64,000 bases of DNA, taken from contig SMSO01000005.1 of the NCBI GenBank assembly GCA_004764695.1, positions 595,501-659,500 of the forward strand, given 5' to 3'. How positions within the stretch are numbered: the first letter of the stretch is position 1; the number at the start of each line of letters is the position of its first letter. The stretch comes from Schizochytrium sp. TIO01 (Eukaryota; Sar; Bigyra; Thraustochytrida; Thraustochytriidae). Both the position numbers and the translations under genes were made by a program. Shown one piece after another: positions 1-12,624 of the stretch. Below the pieces are notes generated by a model, which worked only from the letters and a program-made list of their open reading frames with translations, had not been told where the DNA came from and searched no databases.

Positions 1-193
1 GGGGGATGAAAGTTTGGATGCACGATGCGTGCTTTGTGGTTTGTTTCCTTGTTTCTTTCTTTGCTTGTTTTTTCTCTCTTTTTCTTTGTTATTTTGTCTC
101 TCTTGAAGCAAATAGAAAGAACCTCGAACTAGACGCTCCAAAGGGTCTTCAAGAGGTCTCGAAGGCTAGGCTGGCAAAAGCGCGCACGCTGGT

Positions 194-253
194 CAAGCAA
201 GCAAGCAAAGCAAGCAAAGCAAGCAGGCAAGCAAGCAAGCAAAGCAAGCAAGG
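194..253. repeat. Imperfect (CAAG)n microsatellite
   Basis: The tetranucleotide CAAG is repeated with occasional extra A or G interruptions. Confidence 0.85.
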
Positions 254-1080
254 GGTGGATTCCACGAATGCGAGAAGTCAAAACTCTGCTTCAAACAGAG
301 AACAAATGGGCAAACGAATGAGGATAAATGAGCAACTAAGTGAAGTTTACATTTTCAAAACTCAACAAAACGATTACCCAATCAACTATGAGACGCGCAG
401 ACGTCTGCGGCAGCATCTCTTTTATGATTTTCAAAAACAAAAACAAAAACAAAAACAAAATAATTTGCAACAAATTAATGAAAAGCGAAACAACAAACAG
501 AAACATTGTTTAAACTAAAAAGTCATTTTTATTGAAAATCTGTTCTTTTCATCTGTACGTATGTATGTTTGTATGTACACACTTTGCTTCATCGGTTTAT
601 TCGAGTGCTCTTCATTCTTGAAATTGCCTTAGTTCTTGCTGTTATAACTGTCAAACAAACTTCGCGACCTTGACAAGCAGCTCCACCTCACCTTCGGGCC
701 TGCTCGTTTGCCTTTCTCGCTTTTTTCGCGATCTTCTGCCATCCTTGCCTACTCTGTCCTTATCTCATCAGGCTGCTGCGGCCTCTTGACCTAGCAGTTC
801 AAGTATAATTAATTTGAAAAGAAACAAAAAAACACTGCCACTTAGTATGCAGATGGCACTCTCTCAGTGTTGCAAAAGTAGAGTGAAATTCTGGTTTACA
901 AAAAACATTTATTTAATAAACAAATAAAATAAATATAAATTCATGTTATGTTAGATCATTTTATTTTGTTTTCTGAGGGCGCGATAAACGCTTACTTGAG
1001 AACCAAGAAAAGCAAGAAAAGCAAAGGTGCGAAAGAAGCAAACACATTGATTTCCCTAGTTCCCACCACTTCTTTCTTGC

Positions 1081-1195
1081 TTTGTTTGTATATTTGTTTG
1101 TTTGTTTCTTTCTTGCTTTGTTTTGTTTGTTTTGTTTGTTTTGTTTGTTTTGTTTGTTTGTCTGTTAGTCTGTTTATCTGTTTGTTAGTTTGTTA
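1081..1195. repeat. TTTG/TTTTG-rich tandem repeat
   Basis: This is a T-rich strand of TTTG and TTTTG units, decaying into CTGT and TAGT variants at its right end. Confidence 0.8.
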
Positions 1196-1360
1196 GTTAC
1201 TAATATTGCGATAGACTGCTAATTGAATACGCAGAAAGCACAGCTAAAAAGAAGAAGAAGAAGAGGAGGAATTCCGAATCAGGCGAGAAAGTCTCGAAAG
1301 CAGTGCACCAAAATCCTCATTTGGAATCAAAGCCCTCCTTCCCAGCGACTACGGAGGCCC

Positions 1361-1364
1361 ACGA

Positions 1365-1396
<32 letters not shown>
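1361..1396. repeat. 9-bp GACGCCGAC tandem repeat
   Basis: About four copies of a GC-rich 9-bp unit lie immediately upstream of the TCCC tract. Confidence 0.75.
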
Positions 1397-1440
1397 CCCG
1401 CCCGCCCATCCTCCTCTCTCTCCGCCTGCTCCTCGTCTTC

Positions 1441-1498
1441 TCCCTCCCTCCCTCCCTCCCTCCCTCCCTCCCTCCCTCCCTCCCTCCCTCCCTCCCTC
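1441..1498. repeat. (TCCC)n polypyrimidine tract, 14.5 units
   Basis: This is an uninterrupted TCCC array on the plus strand (GGGA on the minus strand). The G-runs of the minus strand are spaced so that G-quadruplex or triplex structure is conceivable. Confidence 0.9.
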
Positions 1499-1576
1499 GC
1501 GCACGCCGCTCCGAATGGAATGACATGACTGACGCAAGCGCGCAATGGCCGCCGTGCGATGGCTCGAAGCAGCATC

Positions 1577-1770
1577 GCATTGCATTGCATTGCATTGCAT
1601 TGGCATTATTCATTCATTCATTCATTCATTCATTCATTCATTAATTTATTCATTTTTATTCATTCATTAATTTATTCATTTTCATTCATTCATTAATTTA
1701 TTCATTTTAACTCATTCATTAATTTATTCATTAATTTATTCATTAATTTATTCATTAATTTATTCATTCA
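1577..1770. repeat. GCATT repeat followed by a long ATTC/ATTAATTT array
   Basis: Five GCATT units (1577-1601) are followed from about 1607 by ATTC units, then by a higher-order pattern in which ATTAATTT alternates with ATTC-type units to about 1770. Confidence 0.85.
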
Positions 1771-2089
1771 TACTCCCGAGCGCTACCCGGCGCTAGGTGG
1801 GTGCTAGGCGTGGATGGAGCGGACCTCTCTGCCAGCAGAAAGAGGAATGAATCTATCTGGATACTGCGCGCAGCTTCTTGCTTGCTTTGCTTCAACTTGC
1901 TTGCAAACAGCCAGGAGGCCGAACGGCTTCGACCGCTCAGCGTGTTCGCCAGCACAGAACCACCTCCGCCCTCGCAGTCGCCGGATGGGTGAACGAGCGA
2001 ATGCGAATCCTCCTCCGATCTTGAACCTCGAACCTTCAATCAACTTGCCTTAGTTTTACTTTCATGACTCTCACTATTTTAAATATACA

Positions 2090-2111
2090 TGTATGTATGT
2101 ATGTATGTATG
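2090..2111. repeat. (ATGT)n microsatellite
   Basis: This is a short perfect tetranucleotide array of about five units. Confidence 0.8.
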
Positions 2112-2200
2112 AATGCACCTCATCTGATAGGGACCTGCGGGGGACTGATACCACCTGTCTGAACCAATTTGCGAGACCGCGAGACTGAGTGGCAGGTAGT

Positions 2201-5200
2201 AGCTAGCTAGGTAGCTGCCTAAGAGTCTATCGGCATGCATGAATCAAAAACTATCATGTCAATGTTCCTTTGAGGCTTCGAAGTCCGTCATTTGTCACGA
2301 AAGGTTTTGGGTGAACGATCCACTGTTTCGAGAGAGATGGTGTGAATGTATAGGTGATAGTTGCCGAGCTGGCCAGCCGTCCCAAGCAGTGCCGGCACTC
2401 ACCCGGCTGAAGCTTCTTACATGGTCTCCGTTCATAATCGTCCAAATTGATCCTGATTCGTGATTCATGATTCATGATGACACGAGTTGGAGTTGGACGA
2501 TAAGTCAGCGCTCGCTCAACCAAACTACCTCCGCTCGCCTAGCTGCTGTTAGGTAGTGCTACTGAGGCAGGACCCAACTTGAAGCTACCTACTGCCTAGG
2601 TATTCCTACGCTATTTCGCTGATTTGCAATCTCTTCGTTACCAAGAGATAAAATTACCGAGTTATGACATTGCGTATGCAGACTACATAATAAAGATTGT
2701 GTCATTTATTTATAAGTGGAAAGGTGTAAGATCAAGAACTAAGCACTAGGTAGCAATTAGGCGTTATTTGTTAGCGCGTGGAAGAAAATGCCTCTGGACA
2801 GATAGCTATTAATAGCTATTAATAGCCGGTGTTGTATTTACAACCTTCTGAAAGAATTTCTCTATAGAGGAAAGTAAAGAAACATCTTATTCTGTGAAAA
2901 GAGATAAACAACTTTCTAGAAAATGGATAACAGAGCAAAGAAGGTCGATCGTCTTCAACCGCAGATCTGGGAATGCTAAGGTTGGCGCCAGGCTTACATT
3001 ATGCGTCATGCTGACCAAAGGGCGTAAAGTGCCGATGGGGCATCCGATATATGCGCGTTCAAGGTGAGGAATTCAAGATCATCAGGTTTGTTTGAATTTC
3101 GAGGTTGAAAACACAGAGTTTTGACAATCGATCAATCAATCAATCAATCAATCAGTTAAAAACCAATTGAAAACCAAATGACTGAGTGAATGACTGAATG
3201 ACTGAATCAATTTAAACTAAATGAATAAATGAATTTAAAACCAAATGAATGAGTCCTTAGCAATTTCAAGTTCTGCAGTGAATTCTACAAATCTACGACG
3301 AAAGTAGTGAGATTGTATCAACGTGTATAGACAGACAATGATGCTGCGGATACCGAAGTGCTTGCGTGGAGGGACTACGATGCAGATCCCGAGTTTTAGG
3401 TCCTAGGTCCTCCGTTCTCTGGTAAAAAAGAAAGCCTCTCCTTCTTGACGCCATTCAGCGACGTGGAACAAGCGAGACAGAGGCACAAGTTTTGGAGTCA
3501 TTGAGTCGGGTCTGCTCTGCTTTGAGGATGAACCAACGACCTTCGGAGCCTTGCAGATAGATGGTCCATTCTTCAAACGACACAGAGATCGTCGTCTCGC
3601 GTAAGTTGGCAGTGGGTCTAGAGCTAGCTAAAAACATCTGACAGAGAGCACATACAGAGCTAAAGAGGAGTGTACTCGGCAAAATAGCGTGGACGGATGA
3701 CATCATCAATCGCTCAGCTTTTTCGTTTCTTACCAAAAAATTGACAAACCAGAGAAATAAATAGATTGATTCAACAAATTAAATTAAAACAATAAATTAA
3801 AAAAGATCTCTTAAAGAAGTTTTCTGAAAGAAACCAAAAACAATAAACTCTGCCACAAGAACTTGAGGCCAGAAGGGATGAAGAAGGTACGTACGTATCT
3901 AGATGGTGACTGGGGACACAAAGAAGCAAGGTCTGAATTCTCAGAAGCCAGCTGCAGCCAGCCAGCTACTAGGAGTGTCTGCCAGCTCCGTCGTCATGCC
4001 ACGAGTGTCCCTGCCAACGCTTCAAGCGTACTTGCAACTTTTATTTGATTACTACATTACTACATTATAACTTCATCTATAGCTTTAAAAAGGAAATAAA
4101 GGAAATAATAAAATAAATCAAATAATGGTAAAAAGTTATAAATAATCAACGACTAAAAAGGAATTTTATTCGAAGGTCCTCGGCAGGAAATAAGTGGAAT
4201 CAAAGAGAAGGCGGGAACGGTAGGGACCATACATGATAGTCCCAAACTGAGGAACTACGAATTGCGGGGCTAAGCAAATTCATAGGATCCCAGTTAGGGA
4301 CAGACCCTCGAGGTCCGAGTTGGTATCCTGGGCCAAAGCTTGCGCAAGGGTGCTCTAGAGCTACAACTCAATACCAGTAGTTGCATGGCCATCTCTGATA
4401 GCTTTCTTCATGAATATGGGATGAGCTTAGAGACAAGTAGCAGACACTCCGTGACCTACGAGCTATATTTGCTGTCGCAGAGCGTCTCCTCAAAATAATT
4501 CATCGAAGAAAGACGGATTGAAAGTTTTGCCTTATTTGAACAAAGTTAATATTTTAACTCTCGGTAGTTAAACCATGATAGCTCATTTATAGTGTAGGCT
4601 GACACAGAAGCGTAAGGGCTTAGACGTCATGATGATGCGTGATGAAATAAATCAAGGATTCTCGAACGTTGACACGCGCAATGGAGCGTGCCAATGTCAA
4701 AAGGGTATTGCTGTATCATCAACGTAGGTAGGTAGTCAAACGGGCTACAGCTCTGTCCTATTCACTCACTAAGACAAAATGTTTTCTCTCAAACGGCCAG
4801 CTCGAAAGTAATATTGGGAGCAAGAATGAAAATCATTCCTCCAGTACACTTGCAGTGAGATCAAGTTTCAAGACCATCAAACGATACGATACAGGAGGTA
4901 CTATCTTGGCTGAAGTCAGTAGCAGCAGCATTGCGAGCCTGGTAGATATAAATTGATAAAAAGACAAGAGGTATATCATATTTCAGAGTAGAGTACATAC
5001 TGAGCTGGAAACATAAAACTTGTGCACGCAATCGACGGTTCAACTTTTCTCAAGACGCTTCCAGTCGTTTCTCAATTAGCTCAGCTGGTAGCAAAAGTGA
5101 TATGCGCATCAGACTTTCGTAAACGTAAAACTCGGCATCTGTAGATGTTGAGTCATTGTTTTCTTCAATAATTTACTTCTCGCAGCAGTGCACTTGGAAA

Positions 5201-6590
5201 GGTTTGTCAAGTTTGACCCAGCTAATGAAACACAACATCATCAGGCGGGGCTCGAAAAGTAGATCTGAAAGTCTATAAAGAATGAAAGTTACTCTCACAC
5301 AGAAAGCAATTTGTACAAACATAAGAGAGAATTGGCGTCTATGCTGCAAGAGAAAATTCGACGGTCTTATGCATCATAGTCGTCTACACTGCTGTGCATG
5401 GGCAATTTATAATATCATGTCTGATCACGGTTTCTGAGAACATTTAAACGAAATAAGTCAAAACGAATGCGCTCTGTCGCGATTATAGTTTTGTTCTGAC
5501 AGTAACTCCTAACCAAAGGGCCAAATAAGGACGAGAGAATAATATAGATTGCTCTCTCACTTCGGACCCAGGAATCCCGAATTTAGATAATTTCAATGTA
5601 CTCACGTAACACTGACAAGCTATGCGGCGTCAATAACTCCTCCACGTTGGGAGAATCTCGAAACAACGCAACGAGTTATTTTATCCTGATTAATAATCTA
5701 GCTTGAACCGTTTGTTGTAACTAGAACCCAAGCTGCAAAGAGCTACAACCAAGGTTTGATTTCGTTCCAAGCAAACATGAAACTCTCAAACTTCGTCGAT
5801 TTTTAATAATGTTTGTCAAAAACCTAGTACAGCGGTCCTAGGTACCGATTTGAGAAGCAGGCAACCCCTTATAAATAAAAGAAAAGAGTCTTTATTATTT
5901 TATAAATAGAAAAAACTTTAATTGGGACAATATTCTTTATGTGTTCTCTGTCTTCTTCCTTCATGTATGACGTAATGATCATGCTCCTTTCATCTCCTTC
6001 CTTCCAAAAAGTTCATTTTTCCTACTAGGTCTTTTTCAAAATTAAAAATATAATGAAGTAAGAAAGAAAGAAGGAAAGAAAGAAAAACCTGGGTACTAAT
6101 CAGTGTGATATGAGGTGAATGGTGGTTTTGTTTTACTTCTCGGAAGTGTCGAGTCCTATAAGTAGCACTATACCTATCCTAGACGCTTTTGGTACCAAGC
6201 CCCGCGCGGCAGGCATACGTCAGCAAGCTACGATAGCAGTACACGCTACTCAGAAAGGCCTAGTGAGGCAGGCGAGCAGGAAGTAGCGCTCTTGCGTCAT
6301 GCTTATGATGGCATCAGCCACGCGAGAACCTCATTCGAATAGTCCTTTTGCAATTCATTCACGCATGCATTGATGCCTGCTACAGAGTAGCTAGTGAGAG
6401 AGTATGATACTTAGTTAGCGCTACTTATGCGTTGTCACCTATGCAATAGCATTCATTGGATAGAAGGAATCAGATTCACCGCTGACTCTCGCTGAGAGTA
6501 AGGGCCATACGCAGTGCTCCTGAGTTGTTTCATTAAACGGACTTCAAGCTGAGTTCTCGCTAGGCACCTGGTAGCTGCGGCTAGAGGGCA
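2201..6590. other. Gene-free intergenic DNA
   Basis: No reading frame longer than about 95 codons occurs, and none has recognisable protein motifs. Apart from a short AATC array (3131-3153) and scattered AT-rich patches there is no repeat structure, tRNA-like element or mobile-element signature that I can recognise. Confidence 0.6.
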
Positions 6591-6635
6591 CCTACCTACC
6601 TACCTACCTACCTACCTACCTACCTACCTACCTAC
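6591..6635. repeat. (CTAC)n microsatellite, about 11 units
   Basis: Perfect 45-base CCTA/CTAC array. Confidence 0.9.
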
Positions 6636-7714
6636 TGATAGCTAACTTTCGAATGAGGAAAGATTGGAGATTGAATAGAAAGAAGGTGATACATACTGTC
6701 AGCCATATCGAAACTCCGAAGTGGCACGCGGATGGCGTCAGCAAACTGCCGTAGCAAGTGAATAACGCACATCTCGATTGGGACGTCCATGAAAACAAAA
6801 AACAAAAAAGCAAAAAAAAGTTGCAATCGATCATGAATCGTGCTGATTCATGGGTTGCTTGCTTAGTTGTTATGCTGGAGGGTGTCGAGACTTGGATCTG
6901 GTGAGCAGTGCGCTCTCCACTCAAGTTGGACCCTTTGGTATCAGGGGAGTGCGAGTGGGCACACTACCATAGTATCCTAAATTACCTCTACGTTTTGATT
7001 GCCTTTGATCACAGCAGATAATTTTCAATTTAAATAAAAATCATAAAAAGAATAATAATAATAATAAGAAGAAGAAGAAAGAAAGTGAAGGTGGCGTTTC
7101 TGATGTCATCATTTTCGCAGTGCTTCCCAGCGAAGATTTACTGTGAACTACTACGCATGTGAGTATGGCAAGCACTGGGTAAGTAGGTACCTACCACTAC
7201 CATGTTGTAAAACAAAACAAGAAATATGTTAGCTAGAACAGAGCGAATCCGGTGTGAGTGGGAGTCATCATCAGATATTGAAAGTTGTCCTCTCAATTAA
7301 TATAAATATTTCTAACTAAAGCAATTAAACATATATTTATTAATTTAATTATAAATTAAATAAATATGCTGGGTGGGTCCGAGTCATTCTGACTATCATC
7401 TATGATGTTTATTAATAAAATATTGAAAGCAGTCAAGGTTATTTGGAATTACGGGATGATCGTGATCTGTGCATCATTCTGCATCATTGTGGATGCTGGC
7501 CTACGAAACTACGACGGCATTGCAGTTGCCACCTGGCGGTGCGGTCGCGTGCACTCCTGCAATTGCGAGTGTCTTCCGCCGGCTTCAAGTTGAGGTGCTG
7601 CGACAGTGCGGGCCCAGAGCTCCTGACATTTCGTGGATGACCGACTGACTCAGACAGAGGTCTCTCAAGCTTAGAAAGTGCGCTGCAAAAAAGGGCGCTA
7701 GCTAGATAAGATAC

Positions 7715-7749
7715 GAGTGAGTGAGTGAGTGAGTGAGTGAGTGAGTGAG
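7715..7749. repeat. (GAGT)n microsatellite
   Basis: Perfect GAGT array of nearly nine units. Confidence 0.9.
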
Positions 7750-7956
7750 GTTCTAGCTAGTGCTCCTCCCAAATCTTGGAGTGCCGATGCTCGAGAATAC
7801 ATACATACTTCAAGACACGAAGAACTTGAACCCGAAGACGAATGCCGTCTTCGACGTCATCTTTGCCGTCGTCATGGCCCACTGCAGCAACGATCCAGTG
7901 CGTGCGAGCAGCAGGGCCAGCCCACGATCACGCAGCTCGTCGGGCTGGACTTGGCT

Positions 7957-8014
7957 CAATGAATGAATGAATGAATCAATCAATGAAAGAATGACTCAAT
8001 GAATCAATGAATCA
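7957..8014. repeat. (GAAT/CAAT)n microsatellite
   Basis: Related AATG and AATC tetranucleotides run for nearly 60 bases with a few interruptions. Confidence 0.8.
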
Positions 8015-8203
8015 GCAAGTTGCCACCAAAGCCCATCGCAACGACGGGTCCTGCCTGCGTGCGCCATTCTTAGGATCCAGAGCAAGCAAGATCTCCTTCA
8101 CCTATCGCTCAGCAAGCGAGAACGCAACCTCCCTCTGCATCATGATGCAGGATAAGTAAGATAAATCCATCTTGGACCTCGAGCTCAAATCGACGCTTGC
8201 TGC

Positions 8204-8335
8204 ATCTATCTATCTATGTATCTATCTTTCTATATATCTATCTTTGTATCTATGTGTCTATCTATCTCTCTGCGTGCCTCGTCGTGTTTTTGAAAAGGAG
8301 TTTCGATCGTGGCCCAATCGGAAGAGAAGGTCCCT

Positions 8336-8373
<38 letters not shown>
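8204..8373. repeat. TATC repeat and (CT)n tract
   Basis: An imperfect TATC array (8204-8270) is followed, after about 60 bases of non-repeat sequence, by CCCTCT and then pure CT dinucleotides (8331-8373). Confidence 0.8.
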
Positions 8374-8378
<5 letters not shown>

Positions 8379-9393
8379 GCACAGACCAATGAGCCTTGCG
8401 GCAACACAGGTTCAACTTCATTGCAGGATCCAATCCATCCAAGGCATCGCTTGGGCTCTCAGTGAATGAATTCGTTGGCAGGCAGACAAGGCCTGGACAA
8501 CATAAAGCAAGGGGGCCAGAAGGCAAGATGGCAAGGAGGCAGAGCAGGCACCAGCGACTGCGATGCTGGCGAGAGAAGATCAAGGCAAAGCAGAGGCTGC
8601 AAGCAAGCTCTGCAGTAGCCACCTCCTCAGCAGATTCGTCAAGATCGGGCAAACTTCGTCTGTGGCTGCCTCGCCAGAGCAGAGCATGCCTGCTTCATGA
8701 TCCATGCTCAAGAAAGAAAGACAGACAAGACAGACAAGACAGATAGATGGATGACAGCGAACTTACATTTGCAGACTTCGAAGGTGCCTGACGGGTATTG
8801 GTGCCACTAAGAGGAGAAGGAGCACTTGCTTCCAGATCGCTCACGCCGCTCACATCACCTTGCTACGTCTTCAATACGCCTGGTCCGGTTCGCAAGAGCC
8901 GCGCGCCGGCGATTGGGCGAAAGGCGGAGGAGTCGAGGTACGCGTTATTAGCAGAATGTAGGAACACCGCGACGCGGCCGACGACGCTGGTGAGGAGGAA
9001 GAAAGACCTGGCGCCTGTACGTACGTACCTACGTTCTAGCAGTAGCTTGAAGTGGACTGTGGGTCCCCTCCATCTTCTTCAAGACCTTCAAGTTGCTTGC
9101 TGACGGCATCGCTGTTTGTTTGTGGCTGTTATAGCTAGCTAGCTATAGCTGTGTCCTAGCTGCACAGGGAGCACTCAGCCTCTTTCCTAGTTTCTTTGGT
9201 TCTGTGCTTGTTTTTCTAGCGAGTCGTGCAAATAACCTGCGGCAGCCACGAGAAGTCTGCGTTGAGGCGGTCTTGCGCCAGTGCGGCAGTTGCCATCACT
9301 CGTGCAGACAGAGTTGAGTTGCTTCTCAATCGTTACCAATCACTCCTAGACATAGATTTTCCTTCTCTGGACCATCTACTAAAATGATCAAGT

Positions 9394-9409
9394 TAGATAG
9401 GTAGATAGG

Positions 9410-9444
<35 letters not shown>
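9394..9444. repeat. (GATA)n microsatellite
   Basis: GATA units with two GGTA-type interruptions at the left end, then a perfect array. Confidence 0.9.
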
Positions 9445-10659
9445 GGAGATACTAGGCACCTTCTATGCCGGCACGTCTCGAACAAAGCGAAGAAAGAGCT
9501 GTGGGCAAGAGCACTCATTTTGATCGTAGATGATCATAGACGCGCTGTAGAGGAGAGCTCTTAGTGGCGGCTACTGTGATGGACTATGAGAGGGGACTTA
9601 GCAAGACCTGTCTCGGTCGCACGTAGCTGTGGGGAGCGAGAACCCGCAGAGGACTGATTCTGATTAGTGCGGATACCTTGGTCGAGGAAGAGCAGGAACC
9701 CGCAGGGAACCCGTATGTGCGGAGAGCAGCGACGTTGGCACCCGACGACGCTAGGGCAAAGACGCAGCATGCGTGCGAGGTGCCTATAAGCTGCGCAATT
9801 CAGAGAATTAAGACAGCAGCGCTGGGAAGGAAGGAGGAGATTTGAAGGCTCGGCGGGAGCTGTCGAGATGGAGGCAGGCAAGCAAGCAAGCAAGCAAACG
9901 AAAGAGGCGGCCAGGGCTCGCGTCGAAGCCGCTGATGGACGAGAGAATCGCACGAAGAAGAATACGGAGTGTTTGTTTTCAAAGCCAAAGAAAGCCAAAG
10001 CCAAAGCCAATTCGTTCGTTCGTGAGTTAACTCATTATTTAATTTAATTGACATCTTCATTTACTACTGTTGTTATCTATTTATTTAATTAATTATTTAT
10101 TTATTTATTATTTATATATTTTTTTAATTAAAAAAATTCAAAATTCAAAATTCAAAATTCACGAATAAGTTGCACTTGAAGGAGATGAAGCAAAGCTTTG
10201 TTTCTTCTAAAAAGAGTATAAATAATACAAAGTGATGACGGAAAGAAGCATCATTCTGATGGTAAGCACTTCGGCAAGATGCACGCACTAGCACTTGTCG
10301 CCTTGCTTGCGATCCGCGGAGGTTATAGTGGAGGCGAAAGAAGGAGTTCATTCCTGTTATTTCGCGCTGGGGTTACAGCAGTGCCAAGATTTCGAATATT
10401 TGAATTTTGAATTTTTGAATTTTTGGATCTTCGTTCCCCTTCTTCCTGAACTGTTCAAACGACTCGGAGGTTGTCGATCGGATCACTCAATCTCTCAATC
10501 TCTCACTCACTCACTCACTTTCTCAGCTGCCTGATCCTTCGCAATGCTCGCGAAGCGCGAGGGATATGCGTGGGCGAGCACGCACCATCTTCTCTCCACG
10601 TGTAAAGAAGAGCAGAGCCAGAGGCAGGTAGGTATCTCCACCCATCTCAGGCTGTGACT

Positions 10660-10769
10660 TCTTTGTTTCTTTCTTTGTTTCTTTGTTTCTTTCTTTCTTT
10701 GCTTGTTTTCTGTTCTCTCTCTGTGCTCTGTCCACACGAGAAAGAGAAAGAGAAGGAGAAAGAGAAAGA
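10660..10769. repeat. TTTC tract followed by GAGAAA tract
   Basis: A pyrimidine-rich array (10660-10701) is followed about 35 bases later by a purine-rich GAGAAA array (10736-10769) on the same strand. The two are near-complementary, so the segment could fold back on itself. Confidence 0.7.
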
Positions 10770-11295
10770 ACCACGGGTTTATAGGGCGCACTCGTCCTTC
10801 CTGCTTCAGCAGAAAGCACTGCGTAGGAGAACTACGGGGGAGGAGGAAGCACGCACGGAGGAGGCGTGGAAGGAAGGAGGAGACAGAGAGAGAGAGACAC
10901 AGAGGGACAGAGGGGGAGAGGCAGAGGGAGAGGCATCTGATGTTTGCGAGAAACCAATAAGTTTTGAAAGTGATTTGATTTGGATGATTGACTGATCTAT
11001 GGCCTGAAAGAAAGCTTTCTTTTAAAGCGGAGGGAGATAGATGACGAGGGCAGCTGCGATGGCGTACGGCGCATCCGTCTCTCTCTGTGTCTCTCTCTCT
11101 TTCTCTCTCGTCAGGGCGTGGAGACTTCGGAAGCTGCACGCGGCGCGGCGAGGAGGCAGGGCAGCAGAGGGAGAGGAGAGATCCCAGAGTCGAAGAGCAT
11201 TGATTGATTGCAGATGATCTTGGGCAACGCGCGTCAGCTTGAGCGAGGAATGCTTTGGACTTCAGGTTCTTCGCTTCTGTGTTTCATTCTTTCTC

Positions 11296-11415
11296 GAAGA
11301 AAGAAAGAATGAAAGAAAGAGAGAAAGAAAGAACGAATGAAAGAAAGAAAGAGAGAAAGAATGAAAGAAAGAGAGAAAGAATGAAAGAAAGAGAGAAAGA
11401 ATGAAAGAGAGAAAG
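11296..11415. repeat. Polypurine GAAA/GAGAAAGAAT tract (120 bp)
   Basis: The plus strand is almost pure purine, with GAAA and GAGA units and a recurring GAATGAAAGAAAGAGAGAAA-type block repeated about three times. It lies about 1.2 kb upstream of the PFA1 start codon. Confidence 0.85.
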
Positions 11416-11637
11416 CGCATTCGCAGTTCTTCTTCGTGAAAGAAAAGGAAAAGAGAGGCGATGGTAGGCACTGATCTCATCATTTCTGGTTTCTCTGTTG
11501 TGCCTGTACTCTGTGCTTGTGGCCTTGCGAAGGCTGAAGACGCCATGCAGACAACCACGCCTCCGCAGAGACTTTGCGGGAAAGCACAGGGCCTCTCGCC
11601 ACTCTCGAAGAAACGAGCTCGCTCCGGGGCTCTTCAG

Positions 11638-11640
<3 letters not shown>

Positions 11641-11673
<33 letters not shown>

Positions 11674-11674
11674 C
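11641..11674. repeat. (GCAG)n microsatellite
   Basis: Perfect GCAG/CAGG array of about eight units. Confidence 0.9.
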
Positions 11675-12000
11675 TTGCCAGTTTTCGGGGGTGTTCTCAG
11701 AATTGCGAGTGTTGGCTTTATAGGGGATGATGGTATGGCACTTCGTCATCGTTACTCTCGCTCGCTTGCTTACGAAGATTTTCAAAAGGCCGAAAGAAGT
11801 GCTCAGCTTTTAAAAAAAGTCACACCAAAGACTAGGCCGCATAGCAGAAAGCTAAAGGAAACCCAATCTGTCTGAAGAGAGTGTCGTGGTTAGATACTTA
11901 CGCAAGAGTTTAAAAGCTGTAAATGGTACAGGAACAAAAACAAATAAATATATATATATATATTCTTTTTTATTAGTAAAACATGAAACATTTTTTTCTT

Positions 12001-12029
12001 TAAAATAAAATAAAATAAAATAAAATAAA
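12001..12029. repeat. (AAAAT)n microsatellite
   Basis: Pentanucleotide array of almost six units in an A/T-rich patch that also contains a short TA run near 11945-11963. Confidence 0.85.
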
Positions 12030-12124
12030 TTTACTACTAATATACATATATACAATAAATAAAAACAACTTTTTCAGACCAGAAAGAGACTGAGAAAAAA
12101 GGAAACTAATGACTCTCGAGCACC

Positions 12125-12624
12125 GAGAGCGATATAAGAGTGGATTAGATTTGTTAGGCCCACCGCGAGTGAGTCCCCTAGGAGGAAGCGCCCTCTGAGA
12201 CAGGAGCAGAGGCGTCGCTGGTGCTCCAAAAAGCGGCGGCGAATGGAAAGCAAAACCCTTTCGAGGGAGGCTTGTGGCCGTGACTATTCAAATCTCCAGC
12301 ATCTCAGCTCCAGCACAGCAGAAGCTACCTCGCTTCTCAGCTCTAGCTATCACATCGATCGCAGCATCTAGCTCGTAGACAGCTAGCGCCGCACCTTCCC
12401 CCAAATCAACTTGGGCAACTTAACTCTTTTTTCACCAGAACTCCTCTTTTCCTTTAATCTTCGAAAAGAAGACGAATAAAAGAGATAATCCTCTGCCGCA
12501 GCACATTCTAAAAGAAAAGCGGCATACTGGCGTAGGCAAGACTTTCAAGCTCTTCCTCGCCTCCACCCCGTATTTCCCTGTTCATCTTTGTGAAACGAGG
12601 AAACAAGAAATTTTATAGGACAAG
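12125..12624 (+). promoter_or_regulatory. PFA1 5' leader and probable promoter region
   Basis: The microsatellites stop near 12030 and the sequence changes to unique DNA. A TATA-like TATAAG lies at 12133-12138, and the last 200 bases before the start codon are pyrimidine-rich with CTCTTTT-type runs. The start codon at 12625 has a good eukaryotic context (A at -4, G at +4). Placement of a promoter here rests on position only; no transcription start can be read from sequence. Confidence 0.35.

Larger units (their letters stand above)
1..2200. other. Gene-free, microsatellite-rich stretch
   Basis: No reading frame here has protein-like composition; the longer open frames are low-complexity translations of tandem repeats (K/Q/S-rich, F/C/L-rich, or P/S-rich strings). 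The stretch is a mosaic of short tandem repeats with AAGC, TTTG, TCCC, GCATT, ATTC and ATGT units, listed separately where long. I see no RNA gene or mobile element. Confidence 0.7.
6636..12124. other. Gene-free, microsatellite-rich region upstream of PFA1
   Basis: Open frames of up to 210 codons exist but are compositionally driven (S/L, R/E or K/E strings from CT/GA repeats) and lack domain motifs. The stretch is packed with GAGT, GAAT, TATC, CT, GATA, TTTC, GAAA, GCAG and AAAAT arrays. I found no gene, RNA gene or transposon; in particular, the subunit B gene expected divergently upstream of orfA in some thraustochytrids is absent. Confidence 0.65.

Noticed and set aside
10507-11139. Minus-strand open frame of 210 codons
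   Set aside because: Composed of S/L/F- and K/E/R-rich strings from CT/GA repeats, with no domain or conserved-looking block.
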